From DATKMS01 sp041497995 (GTDB taxonomy: Bacteria > Desulfobacterota > Binatia > HRBIN30): a stretch of 11,717 nucleotides of DNA. The notes under the pieces were generated by a model. The model saw only the letters and a list, made by a program, of their open reading frames with translations. It ran no database searches and was not told where the DNA came from. The stretch covers positions 1 through 11,717 of the forward strand of contig JBGQHM010000208.1 of NCBI GenBank assembly GCA_041497995.1. The letters are read 5' to 3'. Positions within the stretch are counted from its first letter, which is position 1, and the number at the start of each line of letters is the position of its first letter. The position numbers were made by a program, and so were the translations under genes. Shown piece by piece: positions 1 to 7,073 of this stretch.

Positions 1-255
1 CAGCTCTCCCCGCAGGGGCCGAGCTGTGTCGTCGTGGCTATCGGGGGATCGACAGCCCTGATTGAAGATTGGCTGGATCTGGTAGCTGGTGCCTTTGGCG
101 AGGCGCAATATGACCATCCGAGTCTTGTGTGGATCAGACAGAACGTTCACGGCCCGGACGTTTGGGAAGTCCGCGAAGGATTCGTTATGAATCAGTCTTC
201 CAAGCAGCCCTTTCCGGAAGACCTTCTGGACGAGTTAGTCGCTTCCCGCCAGTAA
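1..255 (+). CDS. C-terminal end of an unrecognised protein (cut by window edge)
   Basis: The frame is open from base 1 to a TAA at 253-255, so the gene most likely begins before the window. A GTG at 34 could serve as a start for a 73-residue protein, but no ribosome site stands out before it and the 11 codons upstream are also open. The visible part is acidic and rich in Trp and Leu, with a stretch reading EDWLDLVAGAFGEAQYDHPS, and ends in a probable helix (PEDLLDELVASRQ). I do not recognise the family. The next gene, an HNH nuclease, follows on the same strand after a short gap, so the two could be co-transcribed. The composition is protein-like rather than Arg/Ser-rich, which favours a real gene. 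Confidence 0.45.
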   Translation, partial: QLSPQGPSCVVVAIGGSTALIEDWLDLVAGAFGEAQYDHPSLVWIRQNVHGPDVWEVREGFVMNQSSKQPFPEDLLDELVASRQ

Positions 256-324
256 GGCTCGCGGTACAGCACGTCTAGCGCCGTGCGCTTGTTGTCGCAT
301 CTCGATTGGCCCATGCTGCCGACT

Positions 325-1509
325 ATGACTTCGTTCCTGCCCTGCCGGCTCTGCGCGAAGCATCCGGCCACTTCGCCGGAGCACATAGTACTCAACGCCC
401 TTGGCGGCCGTCGGCAAGTGCGGGGCTTGCTCTGTGGATCTTGCAACAACAGGCTGGGAAAAGAGATCGATGCGCAAGTGGAGGAGGCATTTCGTTCCTT
501 CAGCATTCTTCTCGGTTGCAAGCGGGGCGATGGTCATCCCGTCGCACCTCTACGGAATTTGTTCACGACCGACGGTGAGGGAATCGATCTACACCAGGGC
601 GGACAACCGACTCTCAGGCCGAAGCGCCCTGTTGTCGTCGAAACCAGAGCCGATCAATTGCATGTGCAAATCGCCGCGCGAGATGTTGAGCACGCCGCGT
701 ATCTCCTTGCACACCAACTGAGGCGGTTCGGAGTCACTCCGGCTGATATGAAGCAGACCCAGTTTCGCACCATCAGATCGACAACCGGTTGGGTACCGTT
801 CAGCCTGAACCTCGATCTGCGCAAGACGGCCAGATCGATCACCAAATCGGCGCTTGCCGCGCTGGTCGACGCACGAGAATGCATTGCCAGTTCAAGATTC
901 GATATGGCCGCCGATTTCGTTCGCGACGAGACCGCATTGACGCTTCCCCATGCGTTACGGCCTGATACGCGGCAGCAACTGCAAGCTCTCCTCGGCACAA
1001 GCATAGGACAACACGCTCTCGCGGTCTCGGACTCCTACGCGGGTTTGGTCGCAGTCTTCGTATATTTCGGTGTGCTGCCCCTGTGGGTCCGGCTGGATGC
1101 AGACTGCCGACTTGAAGGTACACTGTGTCACCGTGTTGACCCCGTAAAGAGCACGCACCAACACGCGCGTCTTGACGCCGCACTTCCCTTAACCGCCAGA
1201 CTGCTCGCCACTCCGCCTCCGGATGAGGAGATCAAGCAGGCGCTCGCGGAGCTTCTCACGCTGACAAGCGACACTCAGCAGAAAGCGTGGATCGAGCAGG
1301 CCGTCAATGCGGGCGTCGCAGTCTTTCGCGCCCTGCCCGAGGGCACTCTGATCACAGAGGAGCATATCAACGAAGCCGTCAACCGCCTCATGGAAGCTGT
1401 CCGCCTGCGAATGGGAGATGGTCCGATTGAGACCGACATCGACGGCGACGGGATCATGCACTTGGTGGGCGGCCTAATGCAGGATCTCGCCCGGAAGCAG
1501 TCGAAGTAG
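325..1509 (+). CDS. HNH endonuclease (HNH_5-like), stand-alone
   Basis: Probable metal-dependent DNA nuclease of about 394 residues. The N-terminus carries the HNH_5 pattern. With ATG 325 as start, a Cys pair lies at 7 and 10 (CRLC), a Glu-His at 19-20 (SPEH), a Gly-Gly at 27-28, a second Cys pair at 37 and 40 (CGSC), and Asn-Asn at 41-42 followed by Asp-rich residues. The four Cys would bind structural zinc, and the His and Asn belong to the beta-beta-alpha metal site. The remaining 340 residues match nothing I recognise and may choose the target. The frame extends upstream to a GTG at 283 and another ATG lies at 313. None has a clear ribosome site; 325 puts the zinc motif at the usual distance from the N-terminus. 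HNH_5 proteins occur as orphans, in mobile DNA and in defence loci, so the exact role is open. A toxin-antitoxin pair lies downstream. Confidence 0.75.
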   Translation: MTSFLPCRLCAKHPATSPEHIVLNALGGRRQVRGLLCGSCNNRLGKEIDAQVEEAFRSFSILLGCKRGDGHPVAPLRNLFTTDGEGIDLHQGGQPTLRPKRPVVVETRADQLHVQIAARDVEHAAYLLAHQLRRFGVTPADMKQTQFRTIRSTTGWVPFSLNLDLRKTARSITKSALAALVDARECIASSRFDMAADFVRDETALTLPHALRPDTRQQLQALLGTSIGQHALAVSDSYAGLVAVFVYFGVLPLWVRLDADCRLEGTLCHRVDPVKSTHQHARLDAALPLTARLLATPPPDEEIKQALAELLTLTSDTQQKAWIEQAVNAGVAVFRALPEGTLITEEHINEAVNRLMEAVRLRMGDGPIETDIDGDGIMHLVGGLMQDLARKQSK

Positions 1510-1817
1510 CTCACATCTCGTCGCTCCCCTCAGTGTCAGGTCTCGACTTTGGACTTGTGCCCGCGATCGACGCGACGGCAGGTTGTCGGCCGTTACGTGT
1601 TTGGGGCTCGTGGCGGCGCGATCTGGAACAGCGAAGTGGGGTCGCATTTGAACGTTGGACTTAGCGCCACGGGATCGCCGGCTCCGAAACGGTTACCTAC
1701 ATCGCGCTGGCGATGGTCTTCAGTATTCAATTGGACGGCGCCGGGCGGGACGCTGTATGAGGCTGGCGTTGAGCATCTGCGTGAGTGGAGCATCCTGGAT
1801 GCTACGTGCGGAGGGGT
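1510..1817. other. Gap without a supported gene
   Basis: About 300 bases lie between the nuclease stop and the convergent toxin stop. Short open frames exist on both strands but are rich in Arg and Ser, lack ribosome sites and resemble nothing I know. I found no tRNA, no clear hairpin followed by a T-run, and no terminal inverted repeats. It could be decayed coding sequence, but nothing supports a specific call. Confidence 0.5.
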
Positions 1818-2168
1818 TCACGCCGCTGCTGGATCGGTGCCGAACAACAGGACGAGCCCTTGCAGAACCTCTCGCAAACGTGCGTGGCTGAGCGTGCCCA
1901 ACGGCCGGCCCAAGCGTGCCCGATCGATGGTGAGCAACTGGGGCACGTTGACGACGCAGGCGCGGGGCAGGCTCGCCTCGCCCTTCCGCAAGCGGACGTT
2001 GCCCGGCATTGCCGCAAGCCGGAGATTCGATGTGATGGCCGCCACGACCGTCGTCGCGATGGCGCTGCGATTGAATCGATCGTGCTGCACGATTACCGCC
2101 GGACGACGGCCACGAGGCTCAGATCCCTCTCCTTGGAATCGCAGCCAGTAGATCTCGCCTTGATGCAT
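1818..2168 (-). CDS. MazF/PemK-family mRNA-cleaving toxin
   Basis: A 116-residue toxin of the PemK/MazF fold, predicted to cut RNA in the cytoplasm when its antitoxin is lost. The family's motifs occur in order: GEIYW at residues 4-8, the RRPAVIVQ strand at 21-28 with the conserved Arg before Pro, VVAAITSN at 41-48 with the conserved Thr/Ser, a MPGNV-like strand, and NVPQLLTIDR near residue 77. Length fits the family. The start is ATG 2168, which shares one base with the antitoxin's TGA (TGATG) and implies translational coupling. A GTG two codons upstream is possible but less likely. Cleavage specificity cannot be read from the sequence. It pairs with a ribbon-helix-helix antitoxin rather than an AbrB-type MazE, as some MazEF systems do. 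Confidence 0.9.
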   Translation of the reverse strand: MHQGEIYWLRFQGEGSEPRGRRPAVIVQHDRFNRSAIATTVVAAITSNLRLAAMPGNVRLRKGEASLPRACVVNVPQLLTIDRARLGRPLGTLSHARLREVLQGLVLLFGTDPAAA

Positions 2169-2425
2169 CACCACCGCTCACTGTCCCAGTTGATACCAAG
2201 CTCAGTGAGTTCATGTGCTTCGCGGCGTTGGTCTTCGCGCGCCGACTCGTCGGCAAAGAGGGCATCGAGGCGCCGCGTGACCTCCGCGTCGCGCCGTGCA
2301 CGCACGGCTAGCCGCAGCACGCGGCTGATGAACCGGCTGCGCGATTCACCTCGTTCGCGCGCAGCGCGATCCACCTCTTCCAAGATCTCCGCGGGTACCG
2401 CAATCGCCGTCTTTCGATGTGCCAT
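2168..2425 (-). CDS. Ribbon-helix-helix antitoxin partner of MazF
   Basis: An 85-residue antitoxin. The N-terminus (residues about 4-44) has the ribbon-helix-helix layout: a short basic strand KTAIAVP, a helix AEILEEVDRAARERG, a turn SRSRF, and a second helix ISRVLRLAVRARRD. Dimers of this fold bind operator DNA. The C-terminal half is charged and ends in INWDSERW, an acidic/aromatic tail of the kind that wraps the toxin. The frame runs on upstream to 2521, but ATG 2425 is chosen because GGGAG lies six bases before it and the fold begins there. The antitoxin comes first in the operon and the toxin start overlaps its stop, as usual for such pairs. A direct repeat covers the ribosome site and probably serves autorepression. 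Confidence 0.85.
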   Translation of the reverse strand: MAHRKTAIAVPAEILEEVDRAARERGESRSRFISRVLRLAVRARRDAEVTRRLDALFADESAREDQRREAHELTELGINWDSERW

Positions 2426-2426
2426 G

Positions 2427-2446
2427 GTATTCTCCCTAGTATTCTC
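2427..2446 (-). promoter_or_regulatory. Direct repeat at antitoxin ribosome site, candidate operator
   Basis: On the coding strand GAGAATAC occurs twice with a 12-base period, directly before the antitoxin start, and the two copies flank the GGGAG ribosome site. Ribbon-helix-helix antitoxins bind short repeated boxes in their own promoters, so this is a good candidate operator. The repeat is seen; the binding is inferred. Confidence 0.45.
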
Positions 2447-2711
2447 ATCGTGAATCCCCGACCTGAGCCTAACCCCGCAAGTACATAACGCGCGAAAACG
2501 GAGCCGAGCCAACGGTGTCAACCTAGAAGCACGTGACCGACGCGATACGGTGGCGGGCAGAGTACGAGAGCTGGCCGTGCCATTGATACTAGCGTCCAGC
2601 GCCGCGGCAGGCCCTCACTCTGCGCCAAGCAGATGGCGACCATCCCTGCCAGTCCGTGTATCCCTATCGGTAGTCAGGTTCGTTTGCTCTCTGCCAGCGG
2701 AGCTTGTTGCG
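2447..2711. other. Gap upstream of the antitoxin, presumed promoter region
   Basis: The gap lies between the antitoxin's upstream repeat and the stop of the cytochrome gene, both on the minus strand. It should hold the promoter of the toxin-antitoxin operon and the end of the cytochrome transcript. I see no convincing -35/-10 pair, no hairpin with a T-run, and no small gene with a ribosome site. Confidence 0.4.
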
Positions 2712-4478
2712 TTACGGCGGGCCAAGGGTCTTCAGGTACTCGACCAGCGCCCAACGCTCGTCTTCGGACAACGCGCGCCCCACCACGCCCTTGGTATGCG
2801 GTGGGGCGTCCCTGAATTCGTGACCCGCGTTCGAGTTGCCCGGAATCGAGGTGTCCAGCTCGAAGCCCCCATCAAGCTCTGCGTACTCGTAGCCCACATG
2901 CTTTGGGTCGAACTCGTGGCTGCCGAGATAGAACGTCTTCGGTCGCTCTGACGCCGGTCCGAGCAGCAGATACAGGTTGGGGACGGACCCGTTGTGGAGA
3001 TACGGCGCAGTCGCCCAGATGCCATCGAGTGGTCGGGCCTTGTAGCTGAGCTCCGCTTGGATCCCGTTCTTGCGGTAGCCGTTCATGCGCTCGCGATCTG
3101 CCGCAGACACTGGCGGCACCTGCTCGTCGTACCAGCGGTTCACCGTGCGCTCGACGACTGTGCCGAGCGCAGGCCCGAACGCCGGGTTGGAAATGTCTAG
3201 GCTTGTGGCGGTCACCTGACGATCCTTCATGCCCGCGGCTTGGCCAGGATCGGTGCCGACGACTTGGATCGGCATCAGGTTGAGTACCAGATAGCGCTCG
3301 CCGGCAGTATTCGGTGGCGACCAGAACGGGGATTGCGGGTCCTGCATCTCCTTCGAATCGAGCGGCGGCAGGTGACAGCCTTGACAGATCTTCCCGTAGA
3401 GGATCGCACCGCGCGCCGCCTGTGCGCCATCGATCTCCCCCAATATGTGAGCTGGCCAGCGTGGAGAGCGCAGGCCTTGAAACGGGGCACGCCCCGCAAG
3501 CAGTTGCTCGATCTCGTAGAGCGCCTTCACGTTCACGGTCGACTTGTAGAGGTCGGCCGACGGGCCTTGCAGATTGACCGCTGCGAGCACGCCTAAGGCC
3601 TCGCCGGCGTTGCGCACCATCGGCTGCTCGATGGAGCCATTGTACTGCACCCAGTCGAACCACGAAGAGTCCCAGATGTGCGGATAGTTCACCGGTGCGG
3701 TGAGCTTGGCGAGATTCTTCGCGTCGAGCTCGTTGGCAAAAACAAAGTTGCCGATCCGGTTGATGGCATCCAGGCGCGCGAAACCTTCTTCGACCTGCTC
3801 GCTCTGCACTTCGAGCTCGTGGTCTCTCTTGCCCTTCTGGATGGCGACGTCGAACTGGCGCTTTAGCTCGCTCCGCGCTTCCGGCGAGTCGTGTCCCTTC
3901 AAGACCCGACCGGCGAATCGGCCGAAGCGGCCCGGGACATACCGGGTGTAAACGATCGCCAGCTCCAGCGCCTTGCGAAACTTGCCGAGATCCGTCAGCG
4001 CCGGGCCGCCTTCGATACGAATGGCGGTACCCTTGTACTCGATCTGGCCCGTGTGGCAGCCGGCGCAGGTGAGTCCGACGGCATCCATCTTCGCGCCACT
4101 GATCGGATCGACGTAGCTCGGATCGCGAGCGAAGCCGACCGGGAGACCGTCGGGATTGTCATCGCTCTTCGGGCTGAAAAGGAAGCCGAAGCGGCTGAGG
4201 TACTCCGGTGCGACGAAGAGCGGCACATCGCCGAACAGAGACAGGCGCGGCTGCTCTAGTGCGATCAGCCACGCGTATGGGAGTTTGAACGTCGCCGTGC
4301 CTTGCGAGGCATAGGAGTACCACTGCGTTTGCTGCGGGGACCAGTTCTGATCCAGCCAGACCGGCTCACCGACCTCGTGGGAGGCTGGCAGGTGCGGCGC
4401 ACAGCCACCCAAACACAACGCAACGAGGACTGCGCGGCGCCATGCCACGCCGACGGGGTTCCCATCTCGGCTCTTCAT
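2712..4478 (-). CDS. Di-haem c-type cytochrome lipoprotein, MauG/RoxA-like
   Basis: A 588-residue exported cytochrome. The start is ATG 4478, with AAGGAGGG seven bases upstream. The frame extends to 4610 but nothing supports that start. Residues 1-26 form a lipoprotein signal (basic N-end, hydrophobic core, LGGC ending at Cys26), so it is probably anchored in a membrane facing the periplasm. Two haem c motifs are visible, CAGCH at 138-142 and CQGCH at 365-369. GIWATAPYLHNGSVPNLY near 486-503 is characteristic of the di-haem cytochrome c peroxidase/MauG superfamily. The long N-terminal part with WYSYASQGT, PYAWLIALEQP and DGLPVGFARD resembles, from memory, rubber-oxygenase (RoxA)-type relatives more than the shorter classical peroxidases. 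It may be a peroxidase, an electron carrier or an oxygenase; the substrate is unknown. No partner gene adjoins it. Confidence 0.85.
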   Translation of the reverse strand: MKSRDGNPVGVAWRRAVLVALCLGGCAPHLPASHEVGEPVWLDQNWSPQQTQWYSYASQGTATFKLPYAWLIALEQPRLSLFGDVPLFVAPEYLSRFGFLFSPKSDDNPDGLPVGFARDPSYVDPISGAKMDAVGLTCAGCHTGQIEYKGTAIRIEGGPALTDLGKFRKALELAIVYTRYVPGRFGRFAGRVLKGHDSPEARSELKRQFDVAIQKGKRDHELEVQSEQVEEGFARLDAINRIGNFVFANELDAKNLAKLTAPVNYPHIWDSSWFDWVQYNGSIEQPMVRNAGEALGVLAAVNLQGPSADLYKSTVNVKALYEIEQLLAGRAPFQGLRSPRWPAHILGEIDGAQAARGAILYGKICQGCHLPPLDSKEMQDPQSPFWSPPNTAGERYLVLNLMPIQVVGTDPGQAAGMKDRQVTATSLDISNPAFGPALGTVVERTVNRWYDEQVPPVSAADRERMNGYRKNGIQAELSYKARPLDGIWATAPYLHNGSVPNLYLLLGPASERPKTFYLGSHEFDPKHVGYEYAELDGGFELDTSIPGNSNAGHEFRDAPPHTKGVVGRALSEDERWALVEYLKTLGPP

Positions 4479-4735
4479 CTCGACGCCCTCCTTCGTCTGT
4501 TCAGACGACGTTCCGGCGGACACCGACCGACTCCTCGCCGGCGCGCTCCTTCGTGTTAGGCTCCATAGCACCTTGACTTGGGAACCAGCAAATGAGTCGT
4601 GGATATCCATTCGCTGGCCCTGCGCATATTGGTGTCATCACGGCTACACATGTTTGTCCTGTGGAGCCGTGGCGGGGCTGTGCAACGAGAGAACCATCCG
4701 TGCGTCGATACGCCTGTCCCGATCCACACCCGCTC
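4479..4735. other. Gap between START-like gene and cytochrome gene
   Basis: Both flanking genes run leftward, so this gap should hold the cytochrome promoter. On the minus strand TTGCTG and TATGGA occur 18 bases apart at roughly 4561-4591, a weak sigma70-like match that I would not rely on. The only firm element is the ribosome site complement CCCTCCTT at 4486-4493. No small gene is supported. Confidence 0.35.
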
Positions 4736-5317
4736 TCACGCCCCGGCCGTCGTCCGCTCCGCGAGCGATTTGAGCGTGAGCAGTTGGCGGCGCATCATCA
4801 CGAGGTCCCCCCACGGCAGAAGCGTGCGCATGGCCCAGCCACGCACGCCGCGCGGATAGTGGACGAGGAGCTTCACGAGCAAGCGGCACCTGTGCGGGCT
4901 GCTCGGCACGATGACGTAGCTGCCCGCGATGTCTCCGAAGACGCGCAGCGCAGGACCGTCGCGCTTGATGCGGATGGTGAAGTGGCCATCGCGCTCGAAG
5001 TCGACCAACTCGAAGATCGTCATTACATCTTGCCCGACCTCCAGTTGGTCGAGGCCGGGAATCAATCGCTGCGGACTTTGCCGCCCACGATTGTCGATCC
5101 AGTCGTAGCTGTACGGCGCGACCCGCAGCTGGCACAGCCACCGAAAGATAACGTGTGGGGCTGCCTCAATTGCTACCCCGCGGTAGTAGGTGCCGTCGGG
5201 ATGCGTCATCAGGGGGTCACACGGAAAGACGCGCCGGCGTTCTGCGGGTGTAGTTCCCCACGTGTGGCTCCACGCTGCGCGCTTACCGTCTTCGGCTGTT
5301 GCTGATCGTGCGGACAT
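4736..5317 (-). CDS. SRPBCC/START-fold protein, function unknown
   Basis: A 193-residue protein that I read as a member of the SRPBCC (polyketide cyclase/START/Bet v1-like) superfamily of hydrophobic-ligand-binding proteins. Visible stretches are YYRGVAIEAAPHVIFRWLCQL (44-64, the usual opening strand and helix in which the ligand domain is introduced), PYSYDWIDN (68-76), PGLDQLEVGQDVM (87-99), alternating strands to about 150, and a long C-terminal helix PWGDLVMMRRQLLTLKSLAE (168-187). No signal peptide or transmembrane segment is seen, so it is probably cytoplasmic. ATG 5317 is preferred over an in-frame start at 5401 because the extra 28 residues are low-quality and run into the repeat-bearing gap; no strong ribosome site decides it. 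It is divergent from the reductase gene. Ligand and any enzyme activity are unknown. Confidence 0.7.
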   Translation of the reverse strand: MSARSATAEDGKRAAWSHTWGTTPAERRRVFPCDPLMTHPDGTYYRGVAIEAAPHVIFRWLCQLRVAPYSYDWIDNRGRQSPQRLIPGLDQLEVGQDVMTIFELVDFERDGHFTIRIKRDGPALRVFGDIAGSYVIVPSSPHRCRLLVKLLVHYPRGVRGWAMRTLLPWGDLVMMRRQLLTLKSLAERTTAGA

Positions 5318-5406
5318 GAAGGGTGGCTCTGTGACGAAGGATACCTCGTGGCCGCCAGGTCGCAAGCGCAGGTGTGCGCAGTGACGGGATGACCGCTGCA
5401 CGAAGA

Positions 5407-5423
5407 GCGGGTTTGAAACCCGC
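5407..5423. repeat. 17-base palindrome, probable dispersed repeat
   Basis: GCGGGTTTGAAACCCGC is a palindrome with eight-base arms around one central base, in the gap between two divergent genes. It is followed by CGCTACACGAG. From memory, palindromes built on GGGTTT/AAACCC occur as many-copy intergenic repeats in several bacterial groups. Only one copy lies in this window, so the repeat status is inferred. Confidence 0.5.
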
Positions 5424-5495
5424 CGCTACACGAGGTCAGCGTGCCTCGAGTGGGGCATGCTAGCTGTGCAACCGCGTTCGTGTGAGAATCGCGGC

Positions 5496-6470
5496 ATGCG
5501 CTTCGTGATCTTCGGGGCAGGGGCGATTGGGGGCGTCGTCGGTGGCCGCCTCGCTGAGCACGGTCACGCGGTCGTCCTCATCGCGCGCGGGGCGCACAGT
5601 GCGGCGATTCGAGAACGCGGTCTGCGGCTCGAGTCGCCCGACGCGGTCGCCACCATCGACGTGTCAGTGGTCGATCATCCACGGCAGATCGATTGGACCA
5701 CGGACGATGTGGTCCTCCTCGCGGTGAAGACGCAGGATACGTTGGCGGCGCTAGGCGACCTCGCGGCGGTGGCGCCGGCGGGCGTGCCGGTCGTCTGCAT
5801 GCAGAACGGCGTGGAGAGCGAACGCCTCGCGCTGCGGTGGTTCGCACGGGTCTACGGCGTGTGCGTCATGTGCCCGACGACGTATCTCACACCGGGCGTG
5901 GTGCAGGCGTGGTCGTCGCCGACGACGGGTATCCTCGACATCGGCCGTTACCCGGCCGGCGTCGACGATGTGGCCGAGGCGATCGCGTCGGCGTTCCGCG
6001 CCTCGACGTTCTGCTCCGAGGTCCGCCACGACATCATGCGCTGGAAGTACGGCAAGCTCTTGATGAACCTCGGCAACGCGGTTGAGGCGATCTGTGGGCC
6101 GGCGGCGCGCTCCGGCCCGATCGGGACGCTGGCGCGGCGCGAGGGCGCCGCGTGCCTCGATGCCGCCGGGATCGACTATGTCGCGGAGGCCGAAGACACG
6201 GCTCGCCGCGGCGATATCCTGCACCTCGGCTCGATTGCGGGTCAGAAGCGACAAGGCGGATCGTCCTGGCAGAGCTTGCAGCGGCAGGCCCACAGCATCG
6301 AGGCTGACTATCTCAATGGAGAAGTGGTTCGCCTCGGACGACTGCACGCTGTGGCGACGCCGGTGAACGAGCTCCTGCAACGTCTTGCAAACCAAATGGC
6401 CCGCGATGGGACTCCGCCGGGAGCAATGCCTCCGGAGGAGTTCCTCGGATTGGTACAGCGCCCGCTTTAG
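5496..6470 (+). CDS. panE: Ketopantoate reductase family (ApbA/PanE) oxidoreductase
   Basis: A 324-residue NADPH-dependent reductase of the ApbA/PanE family. The classical reaction reduces 2-dehydropantoate to pantoate in pantothenate and CoA synthesis. The N-terminal nucleotide-binding motif GAGAIGG lies at residues 7-13. Further family landmarks are AVKT with Lys78, MQNG with Asn104, the active-site region WKYGKLLMN with Lys187 and Asn191, and SIEADYLNG with Glu269, which aligns with the catalytic Glu of E. coli PanE. The key residues of a working enzyme are therefore present. Start ATG 5496 puts the Rossmann motif at residue 7 as expected; the frame upstream to 5457 is rejected. No other pantothenate gene is nearby, and many genomes carry paralogues acting on other 2-keto acids, so the symbol marks family rather than proven substrate. 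Confidence 0.85.
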   Translation: MRFVIFGAGAIGGVVGGRLAEHGHAVVLIARGAHSAAIRERGLRLESPDAVATIDVSVVDHPRQIDWTTDDVVLLAVKTQDTLAALGDLAAVAPAGVPVVCMQNGVESERLALRWFARVYGVCVMCPTTYLTPGVVQAWSSPTTGILDIGRYPAGVDDVAEAIASAFRASTFCSEVRHDIMRWKYGKLLMNLGNAVEAICGPAARSGPIGTLARREGAACLDAAGIDYVAEAEDTARRGDILHLGSIAGQKRQGGSSWQSLQRQAHSIEADYLNGEVVRLGRLHAVATPVNELLQRLANQMARDGTPPGAMPPEEFLGLVQRPL

Positions 6471-6819
6471 ACAACGACGCAGTCGCGCAAAGCGGGGGAG
6501 CCTCGACGAGGGCGTTGGAGGGGGCCTTGCCCCCGTCGAGGCGGGGGGACTTATGCGCGCGCGGCGCGTGGCGATCCAAGCGGACGACCACGCCGCCTGG
6601 CGGATCTCCGTTGCTGCGCAGCGGCGAGTGCCTGCAGCAAGAACGCGACGTACGGATACGCTACCTGGAGCTGCCGGCGCGACAGGCGGACTACGCGCCG
6701 GAAGCTTTGCACTACCTCGGTGCTGCGGCGGCCCTGATGCGTGGCGGGTCGGCGCTCCGGCGACGCTGCGGGAAGCGGTGCATCGTCAACACCTCTTTTC
6801 GCGATCGAAGTCGTTCTGT
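6471..6819. other. Gap between convergent genes, no confident gene
   Basis: This interval separates the reductase stop from the stop of the small 63-residue gene. Its left part holds a long inverted repeat (6500-6542). Its right part contains a plus-strand stretch (about 6625-6750) whose translation looks more protein-like than average, but it lacks a ribosome site and a recognisable family. A minus-strand frame opens at 6823 in an ATGA overlap with the small gene, but its product is Arg/Ser-rich. I treat both as unproven. Confidence 0.4.
6500..6542. repeat. Large imperfect inverted repeat after panE
   Basis: GCCTCGAC (6500-6507) is matched by GTCGAGGC (6535-6542), and inside it GGGGG (6520-6524) is matched by CCCCC (6530-6534) around a five-base loop, leaving a 12-base bulge on one side. 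The flanks repeat GCGGGGG. It starts about 30 bases past the reductase stop and could end transcripts from both sides, but has no T-run, so it may instead be a dispersed palindromic repeat. Confidence 0.5.
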
Positions 6820-7011
6820 TCATGCTTTCCTCCGTTGGGACAATTGGTCATCTACCTGCGGGTCGCCCACCTCGCCGCCCCGGCACGCCAACCACGGTGC
6901 AGTCTGCACCCGCACGTCCACGCAGTGTGGATCGGCAAAAGTGCGTGCCACGAGGTCTTCGAGGTCATTGCTGGGGACTTTCAGCGTCACGGTTACCTCA
7001 TACTCTGCCAT
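6820..7011 (-). CDS. Small 63-residue protein of unknown family, end of sulfate cluster
   Basis: A small protein that I do not recognise. ATG 7011 has CAGGAGA (complement at 7018-7024) six bases upstream, as strong a site as those of the neighbouring genes. The frame extends to 7227 into the porin coding end, which is rejected. The sequence starts MAEYEVTVTLKVPSNDLEDL, then VARTFADPHCVDVRVQTAPW, and ends in a charged tail. This suggests a strand, a helix and a second strand, a half ferredoxin-like layout, and then a disordered end. It has one Cys in the middle and one near residue 40, no CxxC, no signal peptide and no membrane segment, so it is probably cytoplasmic. It follows the anion porin on the same strand after about 130 bases, and may belong to the same sulfate response or have its own promoter. 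Confidence 0.6.
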   Translation of the reverse strand: MAEYEVTVTLKVPSNDLEDLVARTFADPHCVDVRVQTAPWLACRGGEVGDPQVDDQLSQRRKA

Positions 7012-7073
7012 GATGTGTCTCCTGCACGACGGACTGAACGCTGCCAACGACACTCTAACGCTTCGGTGTAGAG

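Noticed and set aside
1549..2151. Plus-strand open frame of 200 codons across the gap and the toxin gene
   Set aside because: About half is antisense to the MazF gene, whose motifs are clear; the product is Arg/Ser-rich and unlike any family.
2550..2951. Plus-strand open frame overlapping the cytochrome's C-terminus
   Set aside because: It lies mostly antisense to a strongly supported gene, has no ribosome site and an unconvincing composition.
4478..4610. Extended N-terminus for the cytochrome
   Set aside because: The added residues would bury the lipoprotein signal inside the protein, while ATG 4478 has an ideal ribosome site.
6551..6823. Minus-strand open frame of 90 codons with an ATGA overlap to the small gene's stop
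   Set aside because: The overlap is suggestive of coupling, but the product is Arg/Ser/Ala-rich with no recognisable fold, and it runs through the region where the opposite strand looks more protein-like.
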